Shown: one piece after another, positions 6,049 to 12,892 of the stretch
How the letters are laid out: each line of letters starts with the position of its first letter
Position numbering within the stretch: the stretch's first letter is position 1
Origin: Erysipelothrix sp.
Lineage (GTDB): Bacteria > Bacillota_I > Bacilli_A > Erysipelotrichales > Erysipelotrichaceae
DNA: 12,892 bases
Direction: 5' to 3'
NCBI GenBank assembly: GCA_012512495.1
Contig: JAAZEC010000183.1
Location: 1-12,892, forward strand
The notes under the pieces: model-generated
Seen by the model: only the letters and a program-made list of their open reading frames with translations
Databases searched by the model: none
Told to the model about the DNA's origin: nothing
Made by a program: the position numbers and the translations under genes

Positions 6049-7704
6049 TTAAACTCACTGGTGATTGAAAACTACATTCTGATTGAACACTTGGAACTTC
6101 AGTTCAATGAAGCTATGAGTGTTTTTACAGGTGAAACGGGTGCTGGGAAATCCATCTTTATTAACGCGCTTAATTTGCTGTGCGGATCGAGACTAAACAG
6201 TGATATCGTTGGTAAGAAAAGCGATGAAGCGAAAATAGAGGGTGTCTTTGCGTTCAAAAAGGGTAGCCATGCCTATGAGAGTGCCATCAGCTATGACTTC
6301 GATCCACAGGAGGACTGTGTCTTCAGCAGGACCATCAACCAGGAAGGGCGCTCAACTTACAAAATCAATCGTCAAAACGTCAACCTGGCTATCGTTCGTG
6401 ATATCCTGCGCGATGAGATAGACATTCATTCTCAGTTCGATACTGCCTACCTGAGGGACGAGAAGCTCCATCTTAACCTTTTGGATCGCTTCCACCAACA
6501 AACTGATTTACTGAAGGAAGTCGCTTCTTCCTATCAGGCAATCCACCAGATCATGAATGAAAAGAAAGCCTTCGAACAATCGGTTCTTTCTGAGACTCAG
6601 AAGGAGTTTTTGACGTTTCAGCTCGCGGAAATAAAGAAGGTCGATCCTAAAGTCGAGGAAGAAGCGGACATCACAGAACAGTTAAGTGAAATGAGCAACT
6701 TTGAACAGAACCACAGCCATTTCACCAGTGCCAAAAAACTCTTAAATGAGATTGATACTACCTCCTTTTATCAGGCGATTGAATCCTTGAAACTGGTCAA
6801 AACCAGCGATAAGGAGCTACTGGAAATCATTGAGATGATGGAATCGTCCTATTATCAGCTCGATGAAGCCTCATTAACGCTCACGAAGCTCATCGATAAG
6901 GATGTGTTTGACCCTTATTTATTTGAGCGTCTTCAAGAGCGTAACTTCGAATACAATAAACTTAAGAGAAAATTCCAGCTCGATATTGAGGGCTTGATAC
7001 AGTTTATGGCGAAGGCTGAAAAACAGTTAGAAGATAGCGAGAACCAACGGTTTGTGCTCGAAGAATTTGATCAACGGATTAAACAAGCACAGACAGAATT
7101 TGAAACAGTTGCGAAAGAGTTAAGTGATGTCAGACATAAGGCCGCAATTGATTTGAAATCTGCCATTGAAAAGCAATTACATGATTTGAGCTTACCAAAC
7201 GCTCAATTTGAAGTAGAGTTCTATCAGAAGGAATCATCGAAAGGACTGGAAGACTGTCGTTTCCTGATCTCCGTCAACAAGGGACAAGCATTACAGCCCC
7301 TAGCAAAAGTGGCTTCCGGTGGTGAACTCTCACGCTTCATGTTGGGTATGAAGGTGATTTTTAATCGTTTACAACAAATCGAGCTCGTTGTCTTTGATGA
7401 GATCGATTCAGGTATATCTGGTCCTGTCGCACTTCAGGTGGGCCTCAAGATGAGTGAGCTATCGAAGGAATGTCGTGTTCTGACGGTCACACACTTACCA
7501 GCCGTCGCATCCTGCGGAGATGCTCATTATGTCGTTAGAAAAACCAGCGATGATACCAAGACCCTAGTAAGTATTAATGAGCTCAATGATCAAGAGCGCA
7601 TAGAAGAACTGGCTCAGATGGCTTTCACCAATACGAGCGGTTCCTCCTTACAAGCAGCTCAGGATCTGTTACATCAGGCAAGGGAGGCGAAGCAAAGTGG
7701 CTAG
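6046..7704 (+). CDS. recN: DNA repair protein RecN
   Basis: RecN is an SMC-like ATPase recruited to double-strand breaks. The protein shows Walker A GETGAGKS (29-36 when counted from 6046), a long central coiled-coil region, the ABC signature ASGGELSR, Walker B LVVFDEIDSGISG and the VLTVTHLP switch. Length is 552 residues, normal for the family. Counting from ATC 6046 the protein begins LNSLVIENYILIEHL after the initiator, and Walker A falls at residue 29, as in E. coli RecN, whose N-terminus has the same pattern. Starting at GTG 6061 would remove the first five residues, including part of the first beta strand, and leave the ribosome binding site 22 bases away. The start is therefore probably AUC, which is rare. 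tlyA and argR, found between dxs and recN in Bacillus, are absent. The end overlaps dinB by 8 bases. No LexA-type box is visible upstream. Confidence 0.93.
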   Translation: MLNSLVIENYILIEHLELQFNEAMSVFTGETGAGKSIFINALNLLCGSRLNSDIVGKKSDEAKIEGVFAFKKGSHAYESAISYDFDPQEDCVFSRTINQEGRSTYKINRQNVNLAIVRDILRDEIDIHSQFDTAYLRDEKLHLNLLDRFHQQTDLLKEVASSYQAIHQIMNEKKAFEQSVLSETQKEFLTFQLAEIKKVDPKVEEEADITEQLSEMSNFEQNHSHFTSAKKLLNEIDTTSFYQAIESLKLVKTSDKELLEIIEMMESSYYQLDEASLTLTKLIDKDVFDPYLFERLQERNFEYNKLKRKFQLDIEGLIQFMAKAEKQLEDSENQRFVLEEFDQRIKQAQTEFETVAKELSDVRHKAAIDLKSAIEKQLHDLSLPNAQFEVEFYQKESSKGLEDCRFLISVNKGQALQPLAKVASGGELSRFMLGMKVIFNRLQQIELVVFDEIDSGISGPVALQVGLKMSELSKECRVLTVTHLPAVASCGDAHYVVRKTSDDTKTLVSINELNDQERIEELAQMAFTNTSGSSLQAAQDLLHQAREAKQSG

Positions 7705-8875
7705 AGTTATTCTTCATGTTGATCTCAATGCTTTTTTTGCTTCTGCGATGCAAATCAAATATCCCGATTTAATCGGTAAGCCGATTGCGGTTTGTTCCAA
7801 CTCAAGGGGTTCAGTCGTCACGACAGCCTCTTATGAAGCCCGTCAATTTGGCGTCAGATCAGCGATGCCCTTGGCAATTGCCAGGCAGAAATGCCCTGAG
7901 CTAGAAGTTGTCGGTGTCGATTTCGAGTGGTTCCATGACCTTTCTGAGAAGTTTGTCAAAATCCTTAAAAGCTACACACCCTTAGTAGAAAAAGCTTCCA
8001 TCGATGAGTGTTACCTGGATGTTTCTACACAAATCATGAAGTACCAGAAACCACTGAATTTAGTGGTTGAGATACAACAAAATATTTACAAGACCTTGGG
8101 GCTCCAGTGTTCAATCGGTTTAGCTCCTAACAAGTTTCTTGCTAAGATGGCCTCTGATATGAAGAAACCGATGGGAATCACCATCTTGAGAAAACGAGAG
8201 ATTGAACAGAAATTGTGGCCATTACCTGTTGGTGAGATGATTTATGTGGGTAAGAAAACCGCTGAGCGCTTGCGCAAAGCTAACATCCTTACCATTGGTC
8301 AGTTGGCCAACGCGGACATCATGGACCTAGTTCCTCTTTTGGGGAATCAGGCCTATACGACCCAACAGAGGGCTCTAGGTGAAGACAATGAAGAAGTCAT
8401 CGTGGATCACGATATCAAGTCCATCTCAGCTAGCCAGTCACTCTTTGAATCCATTATGGAGTACGATGAAGTATCGACTCTGATCAAAACACTGGTCGAT
8501 GATATTGCTGAAAAGTGTCAAAAGAACCGTGTCAGTGGTAAAACGCTGACCTTGTCCATGAAGCTTGAGGATGGTAGTAACTTAACTAAATCCGTTCGTA
8601 ATGAGGATGGTTATGCCACCAATGATGAGTTGTATCAACAGGCGATGTTACTGTTTGATAGGGTCGATGAACAAGAGCCAATCAAGTTCATTTCTATCTC
8701 GCTCATGAATCTTAAAGAGCAAGAATACGATGAGATTTATGATCTGTTCACGGTGAATAAGATCAATCAAGTCGACGATATTATCAGTACGGCCAATCGT
8801 CTCTTGGGTAAAAATCTTCTGAAACGAGCTACGAAAATGGGAGATGATTCAGTCAATGGAAACTCAAATTCATGA
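7697..8875 (+). CDS. dinB: DNA polymerase IV (Y family) DinB
   Basis: DinB is an error-prone translesion polymerase. The product has 392 residues. Palm catalytic residues are D9 (HVDLNAFFAS) and D103-E104 (KASIDECYLDVS), the same positions as in E. coli Pol IV within one residue, with F14 in the steric-gate position. A thumb helix-hairpin-helix region (VGKKTAERLRKANILTIGQL) and a little-finger domain follow. Near the C-terminus IYDLF could be the clamp-binding peptide, though it is not a textbook match. The start is GTG, supported by GGGAGG (7682-7687) 9 bases upstream; it overlaps recN by 8 bases. Sitting between recN and xerD, it makes a run of three DNA-maintenance genes. Whether it is damage-inducible cannot be told, because no SOS operator is visible. 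Confidence 0.95.
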   Translation: MARVILHVDLNAFFASAMQIKYPDLIGKPIAVCSNSRGSVVTTASYEARQFGVRSAMPLAIARQKCPELEVVGVDFEWFHDLSEKFVKILKSYTPLVEKASIDECYLDVSTQIMKYQKPLNLVVEIQQNIYKTLGLQCSIGLAPNKFLAKMASDMKKPMGITILRKREIEQKLWPLPVGEMIYVGKKTAERLRKANILTIGQLANADIMDLVPLLGNQAYTTQQRALGEDNEEVIVDHDIKSISASQSLFESIMEYDEVSTLIKTLVDDIAEKCQKNRVSGKTLTLSMKLEDGSNLTKSVRNEDGYATNDELYQQAMLLFDRVDEQEPIKFISISLMNLKEQEYDEIYDLFTVNKINQVDDIISTANRLLGKNLLKRATKMGDDSVNGNSNS

Positions 8876-9764
8876 TTTTATCAACTTTCTAAAATATATT
8901 GAGCAATTATCAACGAATACAGTTGATGCATATCAACGAGATTTGATTCAATATAAGGATTACTTAGAACAACAAAACCTGACATTTGATAACGTAACCC
9001 ATGTCCAACTCAGCCAGTTCCTTAGAGACAATGAAAAGAACAGTTCATCCATCGCCCGGATGGCCTCGTCACTTAGACGGTTCTATTTGTTTCTGAAAGT
9101 GAACCGAGTCGTCTCAGCTGATCCAACCCAGTTCCTTAAAGTAAAAAGTAGTTCCCATCGTCTTCCTAAGTACATTACGCTAAGTGAATTCGAAAGCTTA
9201 ATCTCGTTTAACTTAGAGAAACCTGAAGACTATCTGGATCGAGCCCTCATCGAGATTCTTTATGGTTCGGGACTACGGGCTACCGAATGCATCGAGCTTA
9301 AAGAGGACCACTATTTTCCAAAAGAGAGAATGCTGCGGGTTTTGGGTAAAGGGCAGAAGACTAGGGTGGTGCCACTATCAAGAGCATCCATCCAGGCACT
9401 GAATGATTACTTCACGAATGCTAGAAGTATCTGGCTCACTAAGAGCAGTAGCTATTTATTCATCAATCGCAAGACACAACCATTGTCCAGGCACTACCTG
9501 TACAACATGTTAAAGAGAAGGTCTCAACAGGCTGGTTTAGCGAAGAATGTCAGTCCTCACATCTTGAGGCATTCATTTGCCAGTGAACTGATTAATCATG
9601 GCGCTGACCTGAGGGTCATTCAGGAACTGTTGGGCCATAGTGATGTGTCGACAACACAGATCTATACCCATATTGATTCTCAAGCTAAAAAGAAAGAGTA
9701 TAACAACTTCCATCCCGGTCAATACATTAAACATAAAGAAGAAGGAGAAGGAGAAGAAAAATGA
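8856..9764 (+). CDS. xerD: Site-specific tyrosine recombinase XerD
   Basis: XerD acts with XerC at dif to resolve chromosome dimers. The 302-residue protein has an N-terminal SAM-like DNA-binding domain and a catalytic domain with the full set R141 (GSGLRATE), K165 (GKGQKTRVVPL), H235-x-x-R238 (HILRHSFA), H261 (LGHSDV) and nucleophile Y270 (TQIYTHI). I choose ATG 8856 over ATG 8844, because GGGAG (8839-8843) directly abuts 8844 but lies 12 bases from 8856, and the resulting N-terminus matches family length. It overlaps dinB by 20 bases. The XerD rather than XerC call is supported by the following deoB, as in Bacillus ripX-drm. Beyond the usual end it has a Glu/Lys/Gly tail (KHKEEGEGEEK), whose codons form the ribosome binding site of deoB. 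Confidence 0.92.
   Translation: METQIHDFINFLKYIEQLSTNTVDAYQRDLIQYKDYLEQQNLTFDNVTHVQLSQFLRDNEKNSSSIARMASSLRRFYLFLKVNRVVSADPTQFLKVKSSSHRLPKYITLSEFESLISFNLEKPEDYLDRALIEILYGSGLRATECIELKEDHYFPKERMLRVLGKGQKTRVVPLSRASIQALNDYFTNARSIWLTKSSSYLFINRKTQPLSRHYLYNMLKRRSQQAGLAKNVSPHILRHSFASELINHGADLRVIQELLGHSDVSTTQIYTHIDSQAKKKEYNNFHPGQYIKHKEEGEGEEK
9742..9753 (+). promoter_or_regulatory. Tandem ribosome binding sites for deoB inside the xerD tail
   Basis: AAGGAG occurs twice in direct succession (9742-9747 and 9748-9753), within a purine-only stretch that encodes the Glu/Gly/Lys tail of XerD. The second copy lies 7 bases before the deoB ATG at 9761, the first 13 bases before. The coding sequence appears shaped by, or tolerant of, the translation signal. 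Confidence 0.75.
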
Positions 9765-10945
9765 AAAATTTTGAAAGAGTTATCGTCGTCGTTCTCGACT
9801 CAGTAGGAGCAGGGGAGGCCCATGATGCTGCGGAGTTTGGCGATGTCGGTTCAGACACCTTAGGACATATTGGTAAGGCTGTTGGCGGCTTGAATATGCC
9901 TGTCATGAAGTCACTAGGACTTGGCAATATTCACGAGATTGAAGGGGTTGAACCAGTAACCACTCCTTTGGCTAATTTTGGACGCATGGAAGAAGCTTCC
10001 GTCGGTAAAGACACGATGACAGGCCACTGGGAAATGATGGGTCTTCATATTCAGGAAAGATTCATTACTTTTACCGAGACTGGCTTTCCAAAAGAACTCC
10101 TTGATGAATTAACCGCTCGCACTGGACATCCTATTATCGGTAATAAGTCAGCTTCAGGTACCGAAATCCTTGATGAACTTGGAGAAGAACATATGGCTAC
10201 AGGAGCGATGATTGTCTACACTTCGGCTGACTCCGTGCTACAGATTGCGGCTCATGAAGAAACCTTCGGCTTAGAGGAGCTCTATCGCTGCTGTGAGATT
10301 GCTCGTGAATTGACGATGAAACCGGAATGGAAGGTCGGAAGGGTCATTGCTAGACCGTTTGTTGGAGCTCATTCTGGAGCGTTTAAGAGAACGTCCAATC
10401 GTCATGATTACGCCTTGAAACCAATTGGTAAAACAGCATTAGACTTCCTTAAAGAAGCTAAGTATGATGTAATATCCGTAGGCAAGATTGTCGATATTTT
10501 TGATGGTGAAGGTATTACGGAGTATCATAAGTCCAAGACTTCCGATCATGGCATGCAACAGACGATTGAATTGATGGCCAAAGACTTCAAAGGCCTCATG
10601 TTTGTTAACCTCGTTGATTTTGATGCTAACTGGGGTCATCGACGCAACCCTCAGGGCTATGCTCAAGAGTTGGAGTTGTTCGATCGCAACCTAGCAAATC
10701 TATTGCCACTATTGAAGGACACCGATTTATTGGTACTAACGGCCGACCACGGGAATGATCCAACCTTTACTGGAACCGACCATACTCGCGAAGAAGTGCC
10801 TCTATTAGTCTATTCTCCTTCATTGAAGGGGAACAACGAGTTAGCGAAACGCCTAACTTTTGCCGATTTAGGTGCTACCATCACTGATATCTTTAAGACC
10901 ACCATGACTACTCATGGATCCTCGTTTTTAGATGAATTAGAATAG
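9761..10945 (+). CDS. deoB: Phosphopentomutase DeoB
   Basis: DeoB interconverts ribose or deoxyribose 1-phosphate and the 5-phosphate, linking nucleoside breakdown to central metabolism. The 394-residue protein is an alkaline-phosphatase-superfamily enzyme. Expected two-metal ligands are visible as D13 (VVLDSVGAGE), D288 and H293 (VDFDANWGHRR), D329-H330 (TADHGND) and H341 (TDHTREEVP). T85 in GKDTMTGHW is the phosphorylated threonine position known from Bacillus cereus. Length is normal. The start overlaps the xerD stop (ATGA). xerD-deoB adjacency matches Bacillus, but the purine nucleoside phosphorylase gene that follows there is replaced by a PfpI-family gene. Confidence 0.97.
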   Translation: MKNFERVIVVVLDSVGAGEAHDAAEFGDVGSDTLGHIGKAVGGLNMPVMKSLGLGNIHEIEGVEPVTTPLANFGRMEEASVGKDTMTGHWEMMGLHIQERFITFTETGFPKELLDELTARTGHPIIGNKSASGTEILDELGEEHMATGAMIVYTSADSVLQIAAHEETFGLEELYRCCEIARELTMKPEWKVGRVIARPFVGAHSGAFKRTSNRHDYALKPIGKTALDFLKEAKYDVISVGKIVDIFDGEGITEYHKSKTSDHGMQQTIELMAKDFKGLMFVNLVDFDANWGHRRNPQGYAQELELFDRNLANLLPLLKDTDLLVLTADHGNDPTFTGTDHTREEVPLLVYSPSLKGNNELAKRLTFADLGATITDIFKTTMTTHGSSFLDELE

Positions 10946-10954
10946 GAGAAAAGT

Positions 10955-11497
10955 ATGACTAAACCACTAGAAAACGTCAAAGTTATTGCACTAGCAAGTC
11001 CTGATTTTGAAGATTTAGAATTATGGTATCCGATTTATCGTTTGCGTGAAGCAGGGGCCCATGTCGACATTGTAGGCGAGAAAGCCCACGATAGCTTCAA
11101 AGGAAAATACGGTGTTCCCGTTGTGACCGACTATTCATTTGCTGAGATTGATTATAAGCAATATGATGGAATCATTGTCCCAGGGGGTTGGTCTCCAGAC
11201 AAGTTACGCCGTTATGATGAAGTGCTTGAAATGATTCGCTGGTTTGATGGTGAGAAGAAACCGATTGGTCAAATCTGCCATGCTGGCTGGGTTCTTATCT
11301 CAGCGGGTATCCTGGATGGTGTTAACGTCACCAGTACACCAGGGATCAAGCATGATATGATGAATAGCGGAGCTATCTGGCATGATACTTCAGCCATCAG
11401 AGATGGACACATTGTCTCAGCTCAAAGACCGGTTGATTTACCGAACTATCTACCGCTACTGATTGATGCTTTCGTCGATAACCTCAACAACAAGTAA
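10955..11497 (+). CDS. DJ-1/PfpI-family protein, class I glutamine-amidotransferase-like fold
   Basis: This 180-residue protein belongs to the PfpI/YhbO/YraA branch. It shows E19 in the DFEDLE segment, IIVPGGWSPDKLRR (about 73-86), the nucleophile elbow QICHAGW with C108-H109, then TSTPGIKHDMMNSGAIW and a closing RPVDLPNYLP segment. These are the residues expected for a functional Cys-His-Glu site. Family members have been described as peptidases, glyoxalases or protein/nucleotide deglycases, and the in vivo reaction is disputed, so no substrate is assigned. GGAG (10945-10948), overlapping the deoB stop, is 6 bases before ATG. It is the last gene of the operon and is followed by a terminator. 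A role in dealing with reactive aldehydes or stress is only inferred from the family. Confidence 0.9.
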   Translation: MTKPLENVKVIALASPDFEDLELWYPIYRLREAGAHVDIVGEKAHDSFKGKYGVPVVTDYSFAEIDYKQYDGIIVPGGWSPDKLRRYDEVLEMIRWFDGEKKPIGQICHAGWVLISAGILDGVNVTSTPGIKHDMMNSGAIWHDTSAIRDGHIVSAQRPVDLPNYLPLLIDAFVDNLNNK

Positions 11498-11520
11498 AAC
11501 ATACCATAAATCAAACCCAT

Positions 11521-11551
11521 TTTACGCATAATATACATTATGCGAAGTAAA
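11521..11551. repeat. Inverted repeat / hairpin in the convergent intergenic region
   Basis: CGCATAAT (11525-11532) and ATTATGCG (11537-11544) form a perfect 8-base inverted repeat around a 4-base loop. The stem can be extended by TTTAC/GTAAA with a three-base bulge. No T-tract follows on either strand, so it is not a simple terminator. It lies 23 bases after the PfpI-family stop and directly before the operon terminator. It could be an RNA-stabilising hairpin or a protein-binding palindrome. No second copy is seen in the window. Confidence 0.6.
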
Positions 11552-11580
11552 GCATCGATGATAATGTTGATGCTTTTTTT
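11550..11580 (+). terminator. Intrinsic terminator of the nusB-PfpI operon
   Basis: AAGCATC (11550-11556) pairs with GATGCTT (11569-11575), extendable by three further pairs, two of them G-U wobbles (G-U, A-U, U-G), around a GATAAT loop. A T-run follows to 11580. It is about 50 bases after the last stop codon of the operon. Confidence 0.82.
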
Positions 11581-11591
11581 GTTGTTTGAAT

Positions 11592-11622
11592 AAAAAACTC
11601 TCACCTTTTGAGATGAGAGTTT
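11592..11622 (-). terminator. Intrinsic terminator of the ribonucleotide reductase gene
   Basis: Read on the minus strand, AAACTCTCA (11622-11614) pairs perfectly with TGAGAGTTT (11603-11595) around a 10-base loop, and a T-run follows (plus-strand A-run 11592-11597). It begins about 10 bases after the stop codon of the convergent gene. The symmetric stem is flanked by T and A runs, so some activity in the plus direction is possible. Confidence 0.85.
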
Positions 11623-11632
11623 AAAGTGAATG

Positions 11633-12892
11633 TTAAGCTTCACAAGCAACGCCACAAAGTTTAGACTGGCTGAACTTCTGTGCCGCATTCGTGCTATGTT
11701 GATAATACAGTGACTTAATTTTGTTCTCCCAAGCAAAGACATACAAACCATTGATGTCCTTCGCCGACATATCGGGATTAATCATGATATTAAGAGACTG
11801 GCTCTGATCGATAAACTGTTGCCTATCAGCCGCCTGATCGATGATGTCATATTGGTTGAGCTCAGGGAAAGTCTTAAACACTTCTTTCTCCAAGTCACTC
11901 AGGAAATCGAGATGTGCCACAGAACCATCATGATCGCGGATATCATTCCAAACTTCACGAGTGTTCTTCCCCTTCTCTTCGAGTATCTTAGTCAGCATCG
12001 GGTTCTTAATCGTGACCTTCATCTTCGCAACATCCTTGACATAGCAATTCGACCAAATAGGTTCAATACTTTGTGAAACTTGTCCAAGAATAAACGCCGA
12101 AGACGTTGTCGGTGCCACCGCATTCAAAGTGGTATTACGACGTCCATAGCCCTTCAAGACTTCTGGTTCACCAAAGCGTTTCGCTAGTTCCTCCGAAGCA
12201 GCATAGCTCTTTTTCTGGATTAATTTGAAGATTTGAACATTCAACTTCTTAGCATCCATGCTTTCAAGGGGAATCATTTTCGATTGTAGCAATGAATGCC
12301 AACCTAAGACGCCCAAACCAATCGCTCTATTCGCAACCGCGAAGTTATAAGCCCTCTCCATGAACGCAAACGATTGACGATCTGCATAGACAGAGGAGTC
12401 ACGAAGGTTCTCAAGTTTAGCAATAAAATCAGTCATGACCGCATCAAGGAAGTAAACCATCGTCTCAACCGCGTCTGTGTCCTTCCAATCATCGTAGTAA
12501 AGGAGGTTCATGGAAGAAAGGTCACAAACAAACGACCATTCATCATTATCCGGTAAGGCGATCTCGGAACACAAGTTACTATGAGTGATTCTCATGTTCT
12601 TGTCCTTATAGACATCAACGGTGTTATCGTTAATCGTATCCGTGAAGATGATATAAGGATAGCCCATCTCAACGCGGCTCTGAAGCAGTTTAGCCCAGGT
12701 TTTACGCTTCTTCGTATCACCAGCAATCATTTCCTTCATCCAAGCATCACTGACCGTCACACCATGAGTCAGCTCCTGAATCGGATTACCCTCGGTACCA
12801 ATTTCTAAGAACTCATCAATATCCTCGTGATCAATCGGTAAATATGGAGCATAATGACCACGACGTGTGGAACCCTGAGACACCACATCAAC
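11633..12892 (-). CDS. nrdA: Class I ribonucleoside-diphosphate reductase large (alpha) subunit, C-terminal part
   Basis: The alpha subunit reduces ribonucleoside diphosphates to deoxyribonucleotides, using a radical delivered by the beta subunit. The open frame runs off the right edge, leaving 419 C-terminal residues; roughly the first 300 or more, including the first redox cysteine, lie outside. Visible landmarks are STRRGHYAPYL near the edge, the active-site NLCSE motif (thiyl-radical cysteine codon at 12571-12569), the second redox cysteine in FVCDLSSMN, the PTTSSAFILG segment and the tyrosine pair in SLYYQHST used for radical transfer. The tail is CGVACEA, a redox cysteine pair with three residues between, where CxxC or CxxxxC are more familiar. 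The class I assignment is firm; NrdA versus NrdE subclass is not settled without the N-terminus and partner genes. The gene converges on the nusB operon and has its own terminator. Confidence 0.93.
   Translation of the reverse strand, partial: VDVVSQGSTRRGHYAPYLPIDHEDIDEFLEIGTEGNPIQELTHGVTVSDAWMKEMIAGDTKKRKTWAKLLQSRVEMGYPYIIFTDTINDNTVDVYKDKNMRITHSNLCSEIALPDNDEWSFVCDLSSMNLLYYDDWKDTDAVETMVYFLDAVMTDFIAKLENLRDSSVYADRQSFAFMERAYNFAVANRAIGLGVLGWHSLLQSKMIPLESMDAKKLNVQIFKLIQKKSYAASEELAKRFGEPEVLKGYGRRNTTLNAVAPTTSSAFILGQVSQSIEPIWSNCYVKDVAKMKVTIKNPMLTKILEEKGKNTREVWNDIRDHDGSVAHLDFLSDLEKEVFKTFPELNQYDIIDQAADRQQFIDQSQSLNIMINPDMSAKDINGLYVFAWENKIKSLYYQHSTNAAQKFSQSKLCGVACEA

Noticed and set aside
9731..9760. 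Purine-rich GAAGGA repeat as a microsatellite or mobile-element trace
   Set aside because: Only two to three units are present, and its position is explained by the deoB ribosome binding site.
10938..10943. TAGAAT as a possible -10 promoter before the PfpI-family gene
   Set aside because: It overlaps the deoB stop, has no TG extension or credible -35, and would start transcription about 5 bases before the start codon, cutting into the ribosome binding site.
11819..12808. Plus-strand open frames opposite the ribonucleotide reductase gene (11819-12076, 12374-12556, 12581-12808)
   Set aside because: They are antisense to conserved ribonucleotide reductase sequence and show no recognisable family.
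1..12892. CRISPR arrays, insertion sequences, att sites, tRNA or rRNA genes, riboswitches, or a novel defence-type system
   Set aside because: No regularly spaced repeats, transposase genes, tRNA-like cloverleaf or riboswitch-sized leaders were seen. The window is densely packed with housekeeping genes, and the longest non-coding gap is about 135 bases.

Overview
The window is a stretch of ordinary bacterial chromosome from a low-to-moderate GC Bacillota. The core order, Asp23-family gene then nusB, xseA, xseB, ispA, dxs, recN, is the Bacillus-type yqhY-nusB...recN cluster, here without folD, tlyA and argR. Ribosome binding sites are strong GGAGG-like motifs, UGA is a stop, and tryptophan is UGG, so the code is standard. 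Details such as the GANSAA segment of XseA and the HNLTFN segment of RibF recall Erysipelotrichia or Acholeplasma/Izemoplasma-type relatives. That placement is an impression, not a demonstrated assignment.

Layout, plus strand: the last codons of a probable truB (1-60) are coupled through TAATG to ribF (60-1010). A small Asp23/YqhY-family gene follows (1028-1351), with its own promoter over the end of ribF and a terminator after it. A second promoter of the same extended -10 type (around 1374-1403) starts a tight ten-gene unit: nusB, xseA, xseB, ispA, dxs, recN, dinB, xerD, deoB and a DJ-1/PfpI-family gene (1426-11497). Most junctions overlap by 4 to 20 bases or are separated by fewer than 10 bases. 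The unit ends at a hairpin plus T-tract near 11550-11580.

The minus strand carries the C-terminal part of a class I ribonucleotide reductase large subunit (11633-12892, running off the right edge). It converges on the operon and has its own terminator at 11592-11622. The 135-base gap between the convergent genes holds three hairpins, only two of which look like terminators.

Functionally the long unit joins transcription antitermination (NusB), DNA repair and chromosome processing (Exo VII, RecN, Pol IV, XerD), early isoprenoid synthesis (Dxs feeding the MEP pathway, IspA making farnesyl diphosphate) and pentose/nucleoside salvage (DeoB). I see no mobile element, CRISPR array, tRNA, rRNA or new defence-like system. 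The two points most worth a second look are a Dxs with substitutions at several positions usually conserved in the active site (including the His49-equivalent), and a recN whose only well-placed start codon appears to be AUC.
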